Below, one piece after another: positions 42,810 to 50,676 of a stretch of DNA of 64,000 bases. Position 1 is the stretch's first letter, and every line of letters begins with the position of its first letter. This stretch comes from a virus, in IMG/VR virus record IMGVR_UViG_3300044859_001080, positions 21,298 to 85,297 of that record. The stretch is one strand, 5' to 3'. The notes under the pieces are model-generated. The model saw only the letters and a program-made list of their open reading frames with translations. It had not been told where the DNA came from and made no database searches. Made by a program: the position numbers and the translations under genes.

Positions 42810-43784
42810 ATGAAAAGAAATGATATTGACTCAATAATTAATAGTGTGTTAAATGAAGAATTTAACAAGAGGTCTAATTTATTGTTTGAGAAGAAAGTTA
42901 AGAAGAATGTTGATGAAAAATTAGTTGGAAAACAATCCAAAATTGACAAGAATAAGAACGGCAAAATTGATGCTGAAGATTTCAAGCTATTAAATAAGGG
43001 TAAAAAAGGTAAAGAAGAAGTTAAAGAGAAATTAGTTGGAAAACAATCTAAAATTGATAAGAACAAGAATGGTAAAATTGACTCTGAAGATTTTAAGTTA
43101 TTAAAGAAAGGTAAGAAGAGTGTTAAAATGACCGAAGAAGGTTTGATTTCATTTATTGAAAGTATTATATCTGAGGCAGATAATGATTTTGATTATAAAA
43201 AACCAAAGACATTAAATAATGTTGAAGCATTGTTAAAAAAGTCAAAAAAAGAAAATGAATCAAATTTGGCTAATGTTGGTAAAAAAATGAAAGAATATCT
43301 TAAATATGGATCGAATGGAAAGTATATTGAGAATCCAGATTCTTTTCCAAAGACAAATGGCCAATTAAAGAAGTCAGATATTATGGGATATCGCATGGAT
43401 AGTAATGAAGAAGAATACATTGAAGAATTGGGCAGGGGACCAGGTATGGAAAATTTGGTTTATGATGAAATAGATCCAGATGAGGATAAAATGAAAGAAT
43501 ATATTGAAGGTAGTTCAAAAACTGGGAATAACCCAAAATGGGCAAATTCGGTTGAAACTGATGTTAATGCTAAAGTTAATAAAAGAAGAAAGAATAATTA
43601 CTATGGTGCAGAGAAAAAAAGAGCTTATGAAAAATCATTAGATGTCCATGTAGTTAAAGACAATAATGGGAGACCAGATTTTATTAAAAAAATGCAAGGC
43701 GAATCAGTAGAGAACAATGAATTTTTAAGTGAAGAATTCACTAAAATGAAGAAATTAATAAATTATAATAAAATAACTCAATAA
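42810..43784 (+). CDS. EF-hand-like calcium-binding protein, probably head-associated
   Basis: 324 residues. Two EF-hand/dockerin-type loops: D46-K-N-K-N-G-K-I-D-A-E-D57 and D83-K-N-K-N-G-K-I-D-S-E-D94. Each sits in a near-identical block 'KLVGKQSKIDKNKNGKID'. The start 'MKRNDIDSIINSVLNEEF' is typical of T4-like phage proteins of unknown role. The rest is charged and probably flexible (for example 'GRGPGMENLVYDEIDPDEDK'). Calcium binding is inferred from the loops. It is followed by a strong hairpin. Confidence 0.55.
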   Translation: MKRNDIDSIINSVLNEEFNKRSNLLFEKKVKKNVDEKLVGKQSKIDKNKNGKIDAEDFKLLNKGKKGKEEVKEKLVGKQSKIDKNKNGKIDSEDFKLLKKGKKSVKMTEEGLISFIESIISEADNDFDYKKPKTLNNVEALLKKSKKENESNLANVGKKMKEYLKYGSNGKYIENPDSFPKTNGQLKKSDIMGYRMDSNEEEYIEELGRGPGMENLVYDEIDPDEDKMKEYIEGSSKTGNNPKWANSVETDVNAKVNKRRKNNYYGAEKKRAYEKSLDVHVVKDNNGRPDFIKKMQGESVENNEFLSEEFTKMKKLINYNKITQ

Positions 43785-43823
43785 TTTATAACATAATATC
43801 TACAATTATATTTTTTTTATATT

Positions 43824-43859
43824 AAAATTCTCCATAGACAATGCACTATGGAGAATTTT
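43824..43859 (+). terminator. 14-base perfect stem-loop, terminator-like, containing a start codon
   Basis: AAAATTCTCCATAG (43824-43837) pairs with CTATGGAGAATTTT (43846-43859), loop of eight, followed by further T. It lies 39 bases after the stop at 43784 and looks like a rho-independent terminator. The ATG of the next gene (43848) is inside the right arm, so the structure may also control translation. Confidence 0.65.
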
Positions 43860-44315
43860 TTTAAGTGGCTATCTGTGCCAATACCAAAAGATGAACTTGA
43901 AACTTATTTTAATATGAATAATATTAATAGGGAAAAGGTTGATTTGTTTTTTGATATTTTAATGTCATTAAATAATACAATAAGTAAAACTTATCTTGGT
44001 GATACTAATGACCAGATAATTTCTGTTGACTATACTGATGATGATAAAGAAAAACATTTTAATTGGTGTTGGGTAAAAACTATTGATTCTTTCAAAAAAG
44101 AAAATATCATTTTAAGTAAAGATGGTGATCATTACAAGTATTTGAAGATTTTCTATTTTGATATTTTTTATAATAAGATTGATGGTGTTAATCAAAATGC
44201 AATAAAAATATTCATAGAGGAATTATTCAATATTGAGGGGTTATATAGTAAAGCTGATTTGCAAATATTAACTGAAATATATAAATTACTTGATAAAAAT
44301 TTAGTAAAAAAATAA
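43848..44315 (+). CDS. Unknown protein whose start lies in a hairpin
   Basis: 155 residues, MENFFKWLSVPIPKDELETY and onward, with Asp/Phe/Tyr-rich alpha/beta composition and no known motif. If the hairpin at 43824-43859 ends transcription, a later start such as the Met at residue 22 (MNNINREKVDLF) might be used from a different RNA. It is followed 12 bases later by the histone-like gene. Confidence 0.5.
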   Translation: MENFFKWLSVPIPKDELETYFNMNNINREKVDLFFDILMSLNNTISKTYLGDTNDQIISVDYTDDDKEKHFNWCWVKTIDSFKKENIILSKDGDHYKYLKIFYFDIFYNKIDGVNQNAIKIFIEELFNIEGLYSKADLQILTEIYKLLDKNLVKK

Positions 44316-44327
44316 AATTTAAATAAA

Positions 44328-44516
44328 ATGGAAACGATTCAACAAATCAAACAACTATTAGAATTATTTTATTCTGATGCAGATAGATTCTATCGCAAGG
44401 GGAATAAAAGTGCGGGGACAAGGGCGAGAAAGACAGCACAAGAAATAAAGGCGCTTTTACAAGAAAGCAGACTTGATATAGTTAAACAAAGAAAAACAAC
44501 AACTGAAGGTGAATAA
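44328..44516 (+). CDS. Histone H1-like protein (Bacteroidota Hc1 type)
   Basis: 62 residues. 'DADRFYRKGNKSAGTRARK' followed by 'TAQEIKALLQESR' closely matches the Bacteroidota Hc1/H1-like histone family (PF07432), whose hallmark is GNKxAGTRARK...IKxLLxExR. Such proteins bind DNA through Lys/Arg-rich helices. The length is normal for the family. In a phage it might condense phage DNA or compete with host nucleoid proteins. The next gene starts within its last codons (GTG at 44509). Likely acquired from the host group. Confidence 0.8.
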   Translation: METIQQIKQLLELFYSDADRFYRKGNKSAGTRARKTAQEIKALLQESRLDIVKQRKTTTEGE

Positions 44517-44703
44517 TTACTTGCCAATATTTTACTTTTTGTTTATATTTTCTATTCTGGTGGTGAGTAATATTACTACTAGAATAGTATTTTCTCTTTT
44601 TGGTGACTCAGATTATATTGAAAGAAATAAAATAACAAAACAAGATAAATTATATTTTGGGTTGGCATTTAGTTTTATAATAACATTTATTAAATTTTCA
44701 TAA
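44509..44703 (+). CDS. Small two-span membrane protein
   Basis: 64 residues from a GTG that overlaps the histone gene by eight bases. Hydrophobic segments lie at about 5-25 (LPIFYFLFIFSILVVSNITT) and 47-62 (LYFGLAFSFIITFIKF), with a charged loop between. No family recognised. The GTG start and overlap make expression likely but unproven. Confidence 0.4.
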   Translation: MNNYLPIFYFLFIFSILVVSNITTRIVFSLFGDSDYIERNKITKQDKLYFGLAFSFIITFIKFS

Positions 44704-44705
44704 GA

Positions 44706-45134
44706 ATGAATTTATATAGTAATTTAAAAGATTTTGAAGGTTATCTATCATCTATAAGAGTGGCGGATAATTTTATATTTATTGATTTAGTTTTACCCAA
44801 AACCTGGTTAATCCCCCAATCATATATGGTAGATAAATTTGTTGTAACATTTGGTATTATGAGTGATGCAGGGAAGACTGGGATAACTTTTGTTATTGAG
44901 AATATTGAGGAAAAATTTAATGCTAGTCTGGAAAAGATATTTAAGATAATTAAGGATAACCAAGAGATTGAACAAAAAAGTCTTTTATTAAATAAGAATA
45001 TTGATATATTAAAAGCATTATTTAATAAGAATAAACTTGATGATTTAAGTAAATTAGAATTTATTATCCCTAAAAATGAATTAAAAGATGGACAAACAGA
45101 AAATGTGGAAAACCCTAGAAGCAGAAAGAAATAA
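44706..45134 (+). CDS. Unknown protein
   Basis: 142 residues. A beta-rich N-terminus (NFIFIDLVLPKTWLIPQSYM) is followed by alpha/beta and a charged helical end. It resembles the style of small T4-like phage proteins but no family is recognised. It overlaps the next small gene by 32 bases. Probably part of the 44.3-45.5 kb group of small co-transcribed genes. Confidence 0.45.
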   Translation: MNLYSNLKDFEGYLSSIRVADNFIFIDLVLPKTWLIPQSYMVDKFVVTFGIMSDAGKTGITFVIENIEEKFNASLEKIFKIIKDNQEIEQKSLLLNKNIDILKALFNKNKLDDLSKLEFIIPKNELKDGQTENVENPRSRKK

Positions 45135-45273
45135 GGATAAAGCTGATTTAGAAAGGGAAAAGATTAAATTAATTAATGAATTAAAAAAATATAAAAAAGA
45201 GGATATTGTTAAGCCTAAAAACAATAAATTAAGTTTCTTGAAAAAATTAAAGATATTATTATGGGGGAATTAG
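45103..45273 (+). CDS. Small coiled-coil protein
   Basis: 56 residues from ATG 45103 (MWKTLEAERNKDKADLEREK). An ATG 15 bases earlier is possible. It is a single amphipathic charged helix with a short hydrophobic end (FLKKLKILLWGN). It overlaps the genes on both sides in other frames. The 'MWKT.E.ERNK' start is one I have seen in T4-like phage small proteins, so I regard it as a real gene of unknown role. Confidence 0.45.
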   Translation: MWKTLEAERNKDKADLEREKIKLINELKKYKKEDIVKPKNNKLSFLKKLKILLWGN

Positions 45274-45473
45274 AAAAGTTGGCTATGATTTCTGATGCGT
45301 TGCAACAAGTTTTACCACAAGCAAAGGCAACAATTATCTTTGAATTTAATAAAGAAGTTTTTGATTCTATTAATAAGAAATTAAATACAAAGGGTGGGGT
45401 TGATGATAAGAAATTCAAAATAGATATATCAGATATTACTTTTTATTTTGTTTCTGATGAGGCTAACCTGTAA
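45261..45473 (+). CDS. Small unknown protein
   Basis: 70 residues, MGELEKLAMISDALQQVLPQ and onward, with an alpha-helix then a beta pair (KFKIDISDITFYFVSDE). It overlaps the preceding small gene by 13 bases and runs convergently 11 bases into the minus-strand gene at 45463. No family recognised. Confidence 0.45.
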   Translation: MGELEKLAMISDALQQVLPQAKATIIFEFNKEVFDSINKKLNTKGGVDDKKFKIDISDITFYFVSDEANL

Positions 45474-46092
45474 CTTGTCTATATAGTACAGATGCTTCAA
45501 ACCCATTTTTAATTAACAAATCATATAGATATTTTTTTTGGGTATTGCTTCTACTCTTCAATATCATACAAGATGAATTGTTTGTATTATTCAAATAAAT
45601 TGTCAAACTATCTAAAAATCGTAATGCTTCATCTTCATCTTTTAGGGAAAACAAATAAAATTTAGTATCATTTTGGAGAACAATTTTATGATTTAGAATG
45701 CATATTATTTTTAATCCAGTTACTGACAAATATTTCTTATCAAATTCCTTTATAGTTATTTTTTTGTTTTTTGCAATATCAAATAATTTTTCTTCAACCC
45801 GGTAAGGTTTTATATCAACAAAAAACATATTTGTTTCATTATCAATATAAACTCTTTGGTTTCTACCTAATTCATCTTTTAGATAGGTTGGGCTATCTAA
45901 TTCTCTTATGCTGGAAATTAGCCCCAGTTCAAAAGTACATTCTTCTGTATTTTGAATTCTCTTTTCAAAGAAAACTTCATCAGACTGTTTCATCAATTTA
46001 TTATAAGCAATTACTGCTTTTTTCTTGGTGATGAATTTGTTGATAATTCTCTTTTTCTTCTTATCCTTAAATAAAACAATAAAATAATTCAT
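45463..46092 (-). CDS. Unknown minus-strand protein
   Basis: 209 residues, Lys-rich alpha/beta (MNYFIVLFKDKKKKRIINKF). No recognised motif. It starts one base from the divergent DnaJ gene and ends overlapping the convergent gene upstream, so there is no intergenic space for its own regulation; its promoter would have to lie within dnaJ. Confidence 0.5.
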   Translation of the reverse strand: MNYFIVLFKDKKKKRIINKFITKKKAVIAYNKLMKQSDEVFFEKRIQNTEECTFELGLISSIRELDSPTYLKDELGRNQRVYIDNETNMFFVDIKPYRVEEKLFDIAKNKKITIKEFDKKYLSVTGLKIICILNHKIVLQNDTKFYLFSLKDEDEALRFLDSLTIYLNNTNNSSCMILKSRSNTQKKYLYDLLIKNGFEASVLYRQVTG

Positions 46093-46093
46093 A

Positions 46094-47005
46094 ATGATAA
46101 AAGATTATTATAAAATTTTAGAAATTGAAGAGAATTTCACAGAAGATTTATTAAAAAAAAAATATAGAGACCTTTCCAAGAAATATCATCCAGATATTAA
46201 CCCATCTGGCGCTGATAAATTTAAAGAAATTAGTGAGGCATATGATGTATTATCTGATCCACAGAAGAGGCAATCATATGATTTTGAAAGAAAGGGGGGT
46301 GGGAGATTTTCTGGTCAAGATGATTTATTTTCCCAATTTTTTAATCAAGGGCAAAGAAGAAATGTTCATGTTCCATTAGAGAAGATAATAACATTAAAAT
46401 TAACCCCAATTGAAATATATTTGGGAAAGGTTAAAGAAATTGTATATAACCGAAACATCCCTTGTGATGAATGTAATGGTACTAGAGGTAGTAAGAGGCG
46501 TTGTGGTGAGTGTAATGGTAGTGGGCAAGTGGTTAGAAGGTTTGGTTCTGGTTTTTTTGTGCAACAGATGGTAACAAATTGTCCATCTTGTAGTGGTCTT
46601 GGTGAAATTATTGAACAAAAATGTTTTAAATGTTCTGGAAGTGGGATTAAAGGTGAGGTAAAAACAGTTACCATAGAGTTGCCAAATAATATTGATAATG
46701 GCCAATTCTTGAAATTAAGTAAATTGGGTGATTATGATAAAGTTGATTTTGGTGATTTGGTCATAAAGATTGAAGTTATTAATACTGATGGGTTTAGTAA
46801 AATGGGTAATGATTTAATTTACACATTATTTTTGGATTTTAATGAGGTTGATTTGGGAAAATATATTATACCCCATCCATCAGGATCATTATCAATAACT
46901 GCACCAAATGTTTTTGATACTAGTGTGCCTTTAAGAGTTCCAGGCAAGGGGTATAATGGGGGTGATTTTTATATAAAGAGAGAAGTTAAATTTACAAGAG
47001 GTTAA
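46094..47005 (+). CDS. dnaJ: DnaJ-type co-chaperone
   Basis: 303 residues. J domain 1-65 with His32-Pro-Asp34 and 'FKEISEAYDVLSD'. A short Gly-rich linker follows, then a zinc-binding region with four CxxC motifs (CDECNGTR, CGECNGSG, CPSCSGLG, CFKCSGSG; about 120-185), and a shortened C-terminal substrate domain. It stimulates DnaK ATPase. It is about 70 residues shorter than bacterial DnaJ, with a reduced Gly/Phe region. In a phage it likely recruits host DnaK for virion assembly or replication. Its stop overlaps a small ORF by TAATG. Confidence 0.85.
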   Translation: MIKDYYKILEIEENFTEDLLKKKYRDLSKKYHPDINPSGADKFKEISEAYDVLSDPQKRQSYDFERKGGGRFSGQDDLFSQFFNQGQRRNVHVPLEKIITLKLTPIEIYLGKVKEIVYNRNIPCDECNGTRGSKRRCGECNGSGQVVRRFGSGFFVQQMVTNCPSCSGLGEIIEQKCFKCSGSGIKGEVKTVTIELPNNIDNGQFLKLSKLGDYDKVDFGDLVIKIEVINTDGFSKMGNDLIYTLFLDFNEVDLGKYIIPHPSGSLSITAPNVFDTSVPLRVPGKGYNGGDFYIKREVKFTRG

Positions 47006-47184
47006 TGATGTATTTTATTAATTTAACACCAACATATATTCCAGATATCAATAGATATATACTAACCAATGTTATTGGCAATTCATATCCAAATTTTTTT
47101 GATTTACAATTGTCACATTTTTTTAAATCTATCATAATATATTTTTTATATAAAAATATGTATTATTATAACTTTGTGAATTAA
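47005..47184 (+). CDS. Possible small protein coupled to dnaJ
   Basis: 59 residues, MMYFINLTPTYIPDINRYIL and onward, aromatic- and Asn-rich with a hydrophobic end. The start is in a TAATG overlap with dnaJ, the coupling used widely here. The 3' half is AT-rich and contains TAACTTTG (47169-47176), a promoter-like box for the next gene. It may therefore be chance reading of a non-coding stretch. Confidence 0.35.
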   Translation: MMYFINLTPTYIPDINRYILTNVIGNSYPNFFDLQLSHFFKSIIIYFLYKNMYYYNFVN

Positions 47185-47194
47185 AAATTATTAT

Positions 47195-47470
47195 ATGAGT
47201 AATGTTAATGTTGAAATTTATTTAACTGAATTCTTTTCTTTCTTTGAAAAGAATACCAATGAATTAATAAAATTGGTTAAACTTGAACAAAAATCTTTAT
47301 TCTTTGAAAGAATACGCAAAGCAAGTTATTTTAATTTTGGTCTGGGGGAAGATTTTGTATTAACAAAACAACAAATTGTGGATATATGTGTTCTGGTAAA
47401 TAGGGGTAAAGACCCTTATAGTAATGTAAGATATTTTGATGGACCTTTTGGAAAAATAAATTTGAATTAG
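47195..47470 (+). CDS. Small unknown protein
   Basis: 91 residues, beginning MSNVNVEIYLTEFFSFFEKN. Mostly helical, with a later 'LGEDFVLTKQQIVDICVLVN' that may be a helix-turn-helix-like pair. TAACTTTG lies 18 bases before the start, but without a clear TTTG upstream. No family recognised. Confidence 0.45.
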   Translation: MSNVNVEIYLTEFFSFFEKNTNELIKLVKLEQKSLFFERIRKASYFNFGLGEDFVLTKQQIVDICVLVNRGKDPYSNVRYFDGPFGKINLN

Positions 47471-47471
47471 A

Positions 47472-47503
47472 TTTGGAAAATTGATTTGGATAATATATCT
47501 TTG
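47472..47503 (+). promoter_or_regulatory. Bacteroidota-type promoter TTTG-N20-TATCTTTG
   Basis: TTTG at 47472-47475 and TATCTTTG at 47496-47503, 36 bases before the ATG at 47540, followed by an A-rich leader. Same form as at 31604 and 62039. Confidence 0.7.
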
Positions 47504-47539
47504 CAACATCAAATTAATCAAAAACAAAAAAACAAAAAT

Positions 47540-48292
47540 ATGAACACATCACTAAACCTTGAAGTACTAAAGACATCAGTTCCTGCAATCTTTGCTGAAA
47601 GACCAGACCCAAGAATGTCTAACAGATATAATTTTGCCAACTCAAGAGTAATCTTGGAAAAATTGGTAGATAGCGGCTGGCAGATAAATTCTGCAAAACA
47701 AGTTGGAGATTCAGATTATTCTGCTCACCAAGTTATTTTAAGACATAATGATTTTCATAATGTTGGTGATGTTCTTCCACAGATTATGTTCAATAATTCC
47801 CACAATGGGACATCAAAAATGGACATCTCAATGGGAATTTATAGATTGGTGTGTTCGAATGGGTTGGTAGTTCCAGCATCAGTTGCTAATAGCATTTCTG
47901 TTAAACATGTGGATTTAAGCACAGACTTTACAGAAGTGATGACAAATGACTTCTTTTCAAAAATCCCAACAATATTCAATAGAATGGGAGAAATGCAAGA
48001 AAGAATGTTGGGGCAAAGAGAAATTGAGGAGTTTGCACAGAGAGCAATTGACATTCGTTTTGACAAGTCAGCCAAAAATGTGGATTTTGAGCAAGTTCTA
48101 AGACCTTACAGAGAGGAGGATCAATCAAATGACCTCTGGACAGTATTTAATCTTGTGCAAGAGAAGGTCATCAAAGGCGGGGTTAAATTCAAGAACACAA
48201 ATAGAAGGTCAAAACCAATTGTCAATTTCATTAATGACAACAAGTTAAACACCCAACTTTGGGAGATTGCTGAAGAGTATTTAGTGGTATAA
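47540..48292 (+). CDS. DUF932-family protein
   Basis: 250 residues from ATG 47540; the region before it is leader. The signature 'HQVILRHND...VLPQIMFNNSHNGTSKMDISMGIYR' (given discontinuously) and 'LVCSNGLVVP' are those of DUF932, a phage and plasmid family of unknown function often expressed early. It has its own host-type promoter and its own terminator, so it is a single-gene transcription unit. It may act in DNA metabolism or anti-restriction; not established. Confidence 0.8.
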   Translation: MNTSLNLEVLKTSVPAIFAERPDPRMSNRYNFANSRVILEKLVDSGWQINSAKQVGDSDYSAHQVILRHNDFHNVGDVLPQIMFNNSHNGTSKMDISMGIYRLVCSNGLVVPASVANSISVKHVDLSTDFTEVMTNDFFSKIPTIFNRMGEMQERMLGQREIEEFAQRAIDIRFDKSAKNVDFEQVLRPYREEDQSNDLWTVFNLVQEKVIKGGVKFKNTNRRSKPIVNFINDNKLNTQLWEIAEEYLVV

Positions 48293-48298
48293 CTATAA

Positions 48299-48329
48299 AC
48301 CCCCATCTGGATAAGGTGGGGGTATTTTT
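48299..48329 (+). terminator. Rho-independent terminator after the DUF932 gene
   Basis: ACCCCCATC (48299-48307) pairs with GGTGGGGGT (48315-48323), one G-U, loop of seven, then ATTTTT. It starts seven bases after the stop. A clear intrinsic terminator. Confidence 0.85.
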
Positions 48330-48347
48330 AATTAAAAAAAAATACAT

Positions 48348-48635
48348 ATGGAATTTTTAACAAAAATAAAAAATAAATTAAGTTATGATTTAAGTAAAAT
48401 AACTCTTTTCCATAGATTTAAATTGGATTTATTTACAGGAGAAATAGTTTATATTGATATGTATGATAATGATAAAATAAGAGAAATAGTATATTTATCA
48501 AAAGCAGGGTTTTTTATCCATTTAAAAGAAGGTCCGTCAGTTATTGATGGGTATATTGTTACAATTTATTTTAACCCAGTTAATTTAGATGAGATTAAGT
48601 TCTACATAAATAATTTAAATAAAAGAAAAATATGA
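48348..48635 (+). CDS. Small unknown protein
   Basis: 95 residues, MEFLTKIKNKLSYDLSKITL and onward, with a beta-rich middle (FKLDLFTGEIVYIDMYD...FFIHLKEGPSVIDGYIV). It overlaps the glutaredoxin-like gene by four bases (ATGA-type). No family recognised. Confidence 0.45.
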   Translation: MEFLTKIKNKLSYDLSKITLFHRFKLDLFTGEIVYIDMYDNDKIREIVYLSKAGFFIHLKEGPSVIDGYIVTIYFNPVNLDEIKFYINNLNKRKI

Positions 48636-48916
48636 AATATGAATTAGTTGTTTATACAATGGACTCTTGTGGGTATTGTACAGACTTTAAAAAATTATTG
48701 GAAGAAGCCAATATTCCTTTTCATGATAGAGACATCTATGAATTTGAAAAAGAATTTGATATGTATACAAAGATAACCAAAACAGAGTTTGTCCCTTCTG
48801 TTATGCTTATAAAGAATCCTGGCGATGCAAATGAGGAAACAGTATTCTTATCCCCCACCAAAGAATATAATACAGTAGAAGAAGCGTGTGAGCTAATTAA
48901 GGGTATTGTTCTATAA
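48632..48916 (+). CDS. Glutaredoxin/thioredoxin-like protein
   Basis: 94 residues. 'ELVVYTMDSCGYCTDFKKLL' has the redox site Cys13-Gly-Tyr-Cys16, and 'TEFVPSVMLI' supplies the conserved cis-Pro. It would reduce disulfides, for example to support a ribonucleotide reductase. It is slightly long for a phage glutaredoxin because of a loop after the cis-Pro (KNPGDANEE). It is followed directly by a bidirectional terminator. Confidence 0.8.
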   Translation: MKYELVVYTMDSCGYCTDFKKLLEEANIPFHDRDIYEFEKEFDMYTKITKTEFVPSVMLIKNPGDANEETVFLSPTKEYNTVEEACELIKGIVL

Positions 48917-48946
48917 AAATGGGGGACTAAATTAGTCCCCCATTTT
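48916..48946. terminator. Bidirectional intrinsic terminator
   Basis: AAAATGGGGGACTA (48916-48929) and TAGTCCCCCATTTT (48933-48946) form a 14-base perfect stem with a three-base loop between convergent genes. A-runs and T-runs on either side let it work in both directions. Confidence 0.85.
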
Positions 48947-48948
48947 AA

Positions 48949-49632
48949 TTATATTACAATAAAATCTTTATCTATTTTATATATTTTTGGCCTTTCTTTC
49001 TGGTATCTTATTGATTCCTTAAATATGTCATACTTATTGATATACACATTATTGTTTTTAACATCAAACACATCCAATATTGCTGATTGAATAAAATCAT
49101 ATTTTATTGGAGATAAATTATGTTTTATGCTAACCATATCATCTTCTGAAGTATTCAAATTTATCTCCATTTCAATCCATTTGATATACCCCAGATTAAA
49201 GACATTATAAGCAATGTTTTTCATTTTATATATCAAACTCCTACCCATAGTAAAAGAGTGTCCGTGGGGGAACGTGGAGGTGTAAATATAAGATTCTATT
49301 GGGGGTTCAATATCTTCTTTTGGGTACAAACAATTCTCTGAATTGTATAATTTATATTTTAATTTAGATACTGGGATTAATTTTGTGGAGTAATTAATTA
49401 AATCAATTGTTCTTAAAATTCTATCATCCCCAACAACATTAGCAAATTGGATATTAAATTCATCAATCAAATCATTCATATTTAAGATTATGCTTGAATT
49501 TGTTTCTCCATTGATTACATAAAAGTTATTGCAATCTGTTACTTGTATTTTGGTATTTGAATCCAGACCAATTTTTGATAAGATAAAATCAGAGAAGAGA
49601 TTACAGATTATAGTTTTCTTATTAATGTTCAT
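48949..49632 (-). CDS. Unknown minus-strand protein
   Basis: 227 residues beginning MNINKKTIICNLFSDFILSK. Alpha/beta, with 'YIYTSTFPHGHSFTMGRSLI' as a His-rich segment in the middle. No family recognised. On its own strand a TATTTATA-like stretch and TATGTTTA precede the start (about 49640-49656), similar to the leader of the gp47-like gene at 32799. Confidence 0.45.
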   Translation of the reverse strand: MNINKKTIICNLFSDFILSKIGLDSNTKIQVTDCNNFYVINGETNSSIILNMNDLIDEFNIQFANVVGDDRILRTIDLINYSTKLIPVSKLKYKLYNSENCLYPKEDIEPPIESYIYTSTFPHGHSFTMGRSLIYKMKNIAYNVFNLGYIKWIEMEINLNTSEDDMVSIKHNLSPIKYDFIQSAILDVFDVKNNNVYINKYDIFKESIRYQKERPKIYKIDKDFIVI

Positions 49633-49681
49633 ATTATTTTTTTGTTAAACATATAAATATTATTTTACATTATAAATAAAA

Positions 49682-49706
49682 AAAGGGGTTTAAATTAAAC
49701 CCCTTT
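49682..49706 (-). terminator. Intrinsic terminator for the small minus-strand gene
   Basis: AAAGGGGTTT (49682-49691) and AAACCCCTTT (49697-49706) form a 10-base stem. On the minus strand it is followed by a run of T. It lies seven bases downstream of the stop at 49713. Confidence 0.75.
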
Positions 49707-49712
49707 GATTTC

Positions 49713-49850
49713 TTAACCTTTTGTTTTCTGCGTGGTGTAGTATTTTTCAACAGTTTTTTTAATTTTGTCCTTCAAGTTTTCTTGTATTTTTGAAGTAGAT
49801 TCGGCAGATTGAACATTTTGGTTTGAATTAGATTTACATCCACATCCCAT
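49713..49850 (-). CDS. 45-residue Cys-start protein (MGCGCK)
   Basis: 45 residues on the minus strand beginning MGCGCKSNSNQNVQSAESTS, then a charged helix ending in QKTKG. The GCGC start is a small metal- or lipid-like motif that I associate with tiny proteins in T4-like environmental phages. A TATTTATA box on the same strand (49874-49867) lies 16 bases before the start and a terminator follows the stop, so it appears to be a complete transcription unit. Confidence 0.6.
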   Translation of the reverse strand: MGCGCKSNSNQNVQSAESTSKIQENLKDKIKKTVEKYYTTQKTKG

Positions 49851-49866
49851 AGTTTTATTATTTATA

Positions 49867-49874
49867 TATAAATA
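49867..49874 (-). promoter_or_regulatory. TATTTATA box on the minus strand
   Basis: Reads TATTTATA on the minus strand, 16 bases before the start of the 45-residue gene. Spacing matches the plus-strand boxes. Confidence 0.3.
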
Positions 49875-49950
49875 TATTGATATTTATAAAAAAAATAAAT
49901 CTTATTTTGATTTTTGATTTTTTAAAATTATATTGAATAAAAAAAAGAAG

Positions 49951-50676
49951 ATGATGATGAAGGAAAAACTTAATTCGGATTGGTTATTTAGATCCCCTAT
50001 TGATTTTGAATATAATAAATACATTGCTTTAAATTATATAAAAAATTCTGAAAACAGATTAAATGATTTGAAGATATACCCAGATTTGCATGAAATTACA
50101 ATTAATTTAATTAATATAGCATCAATTGGTAAGGAGAGTAAGACCATATCTTTGAGTAGAATATTAAATGAATTTGACGATGATATTGAGATTGGTGATT
50201 TCAATTACAATGAAATACCTGAATTGATTAGCAAGGATAAGATTGAGGTTAATAAAACAATTAATTTCACATATCCAAAACTTCTTGATTTATTTAATTT
50301 TGCAAAATCAATATGGACATTAGCTTTTGAGAATATTGATGTTAAACTTAAAAAAAATGCCAAAGCCCCAACCAATAGTGGATACTTTTATTATTTTGAC
50401 AAAGTTGATAATATTGTGTATATTTATTCGTTTGATATTATTTTGAAAAATGAGAAATATGAATCAAGCAGTTCATTTAAAGAAATTTATATTGGTGATT
50501 ATGGGGGGAAGGTTTCAATTAGTACAATAATGGATAAATTAAAAGAAAATAATTGTGATATTAATAAACCTATATTTGAGATAACAACAAAACAATATTT
50601 TCCAGTAAGGGAAACACTATTACCTATGGCAAAACGTAAATTAATTTTAAAAAATATTCAAACAAAAAACTTATGA
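49951..50676 (+). CDS. Unknown protein
   Basis: 241 residues from the first of three consecutive ATG codons (49951); an in-frame TTG at 49933 is less likely. Alpha/beta, Lys/Asn-rich, with 'IWTLAFENIDVKLKKNAKAP' in the middle. No family recognised. It overlaps the DUF3310 gene by four bases. Confidence 0.45.
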   Translation: MMMKEKLNSDWLFRSPIDFEYNKYIALNYIKNSENRLNDLKIYPDLHEITINLINIASIGKESKTISLSRILNEFDDDIEIGDFNYNEIPELISKDKIEVNKTINFTYPKLLDLFNFAKSIWTLAFENIDVKLKKNAKAPTNSGYFYYFDKVDNIVYIYSFDIILKNEKYESSSSFKEIYIGDYGGKVSISTIMDKLKENNCDINKPIFEITTKQYFPVRETLLPMAKRKLILKNIQTKNL

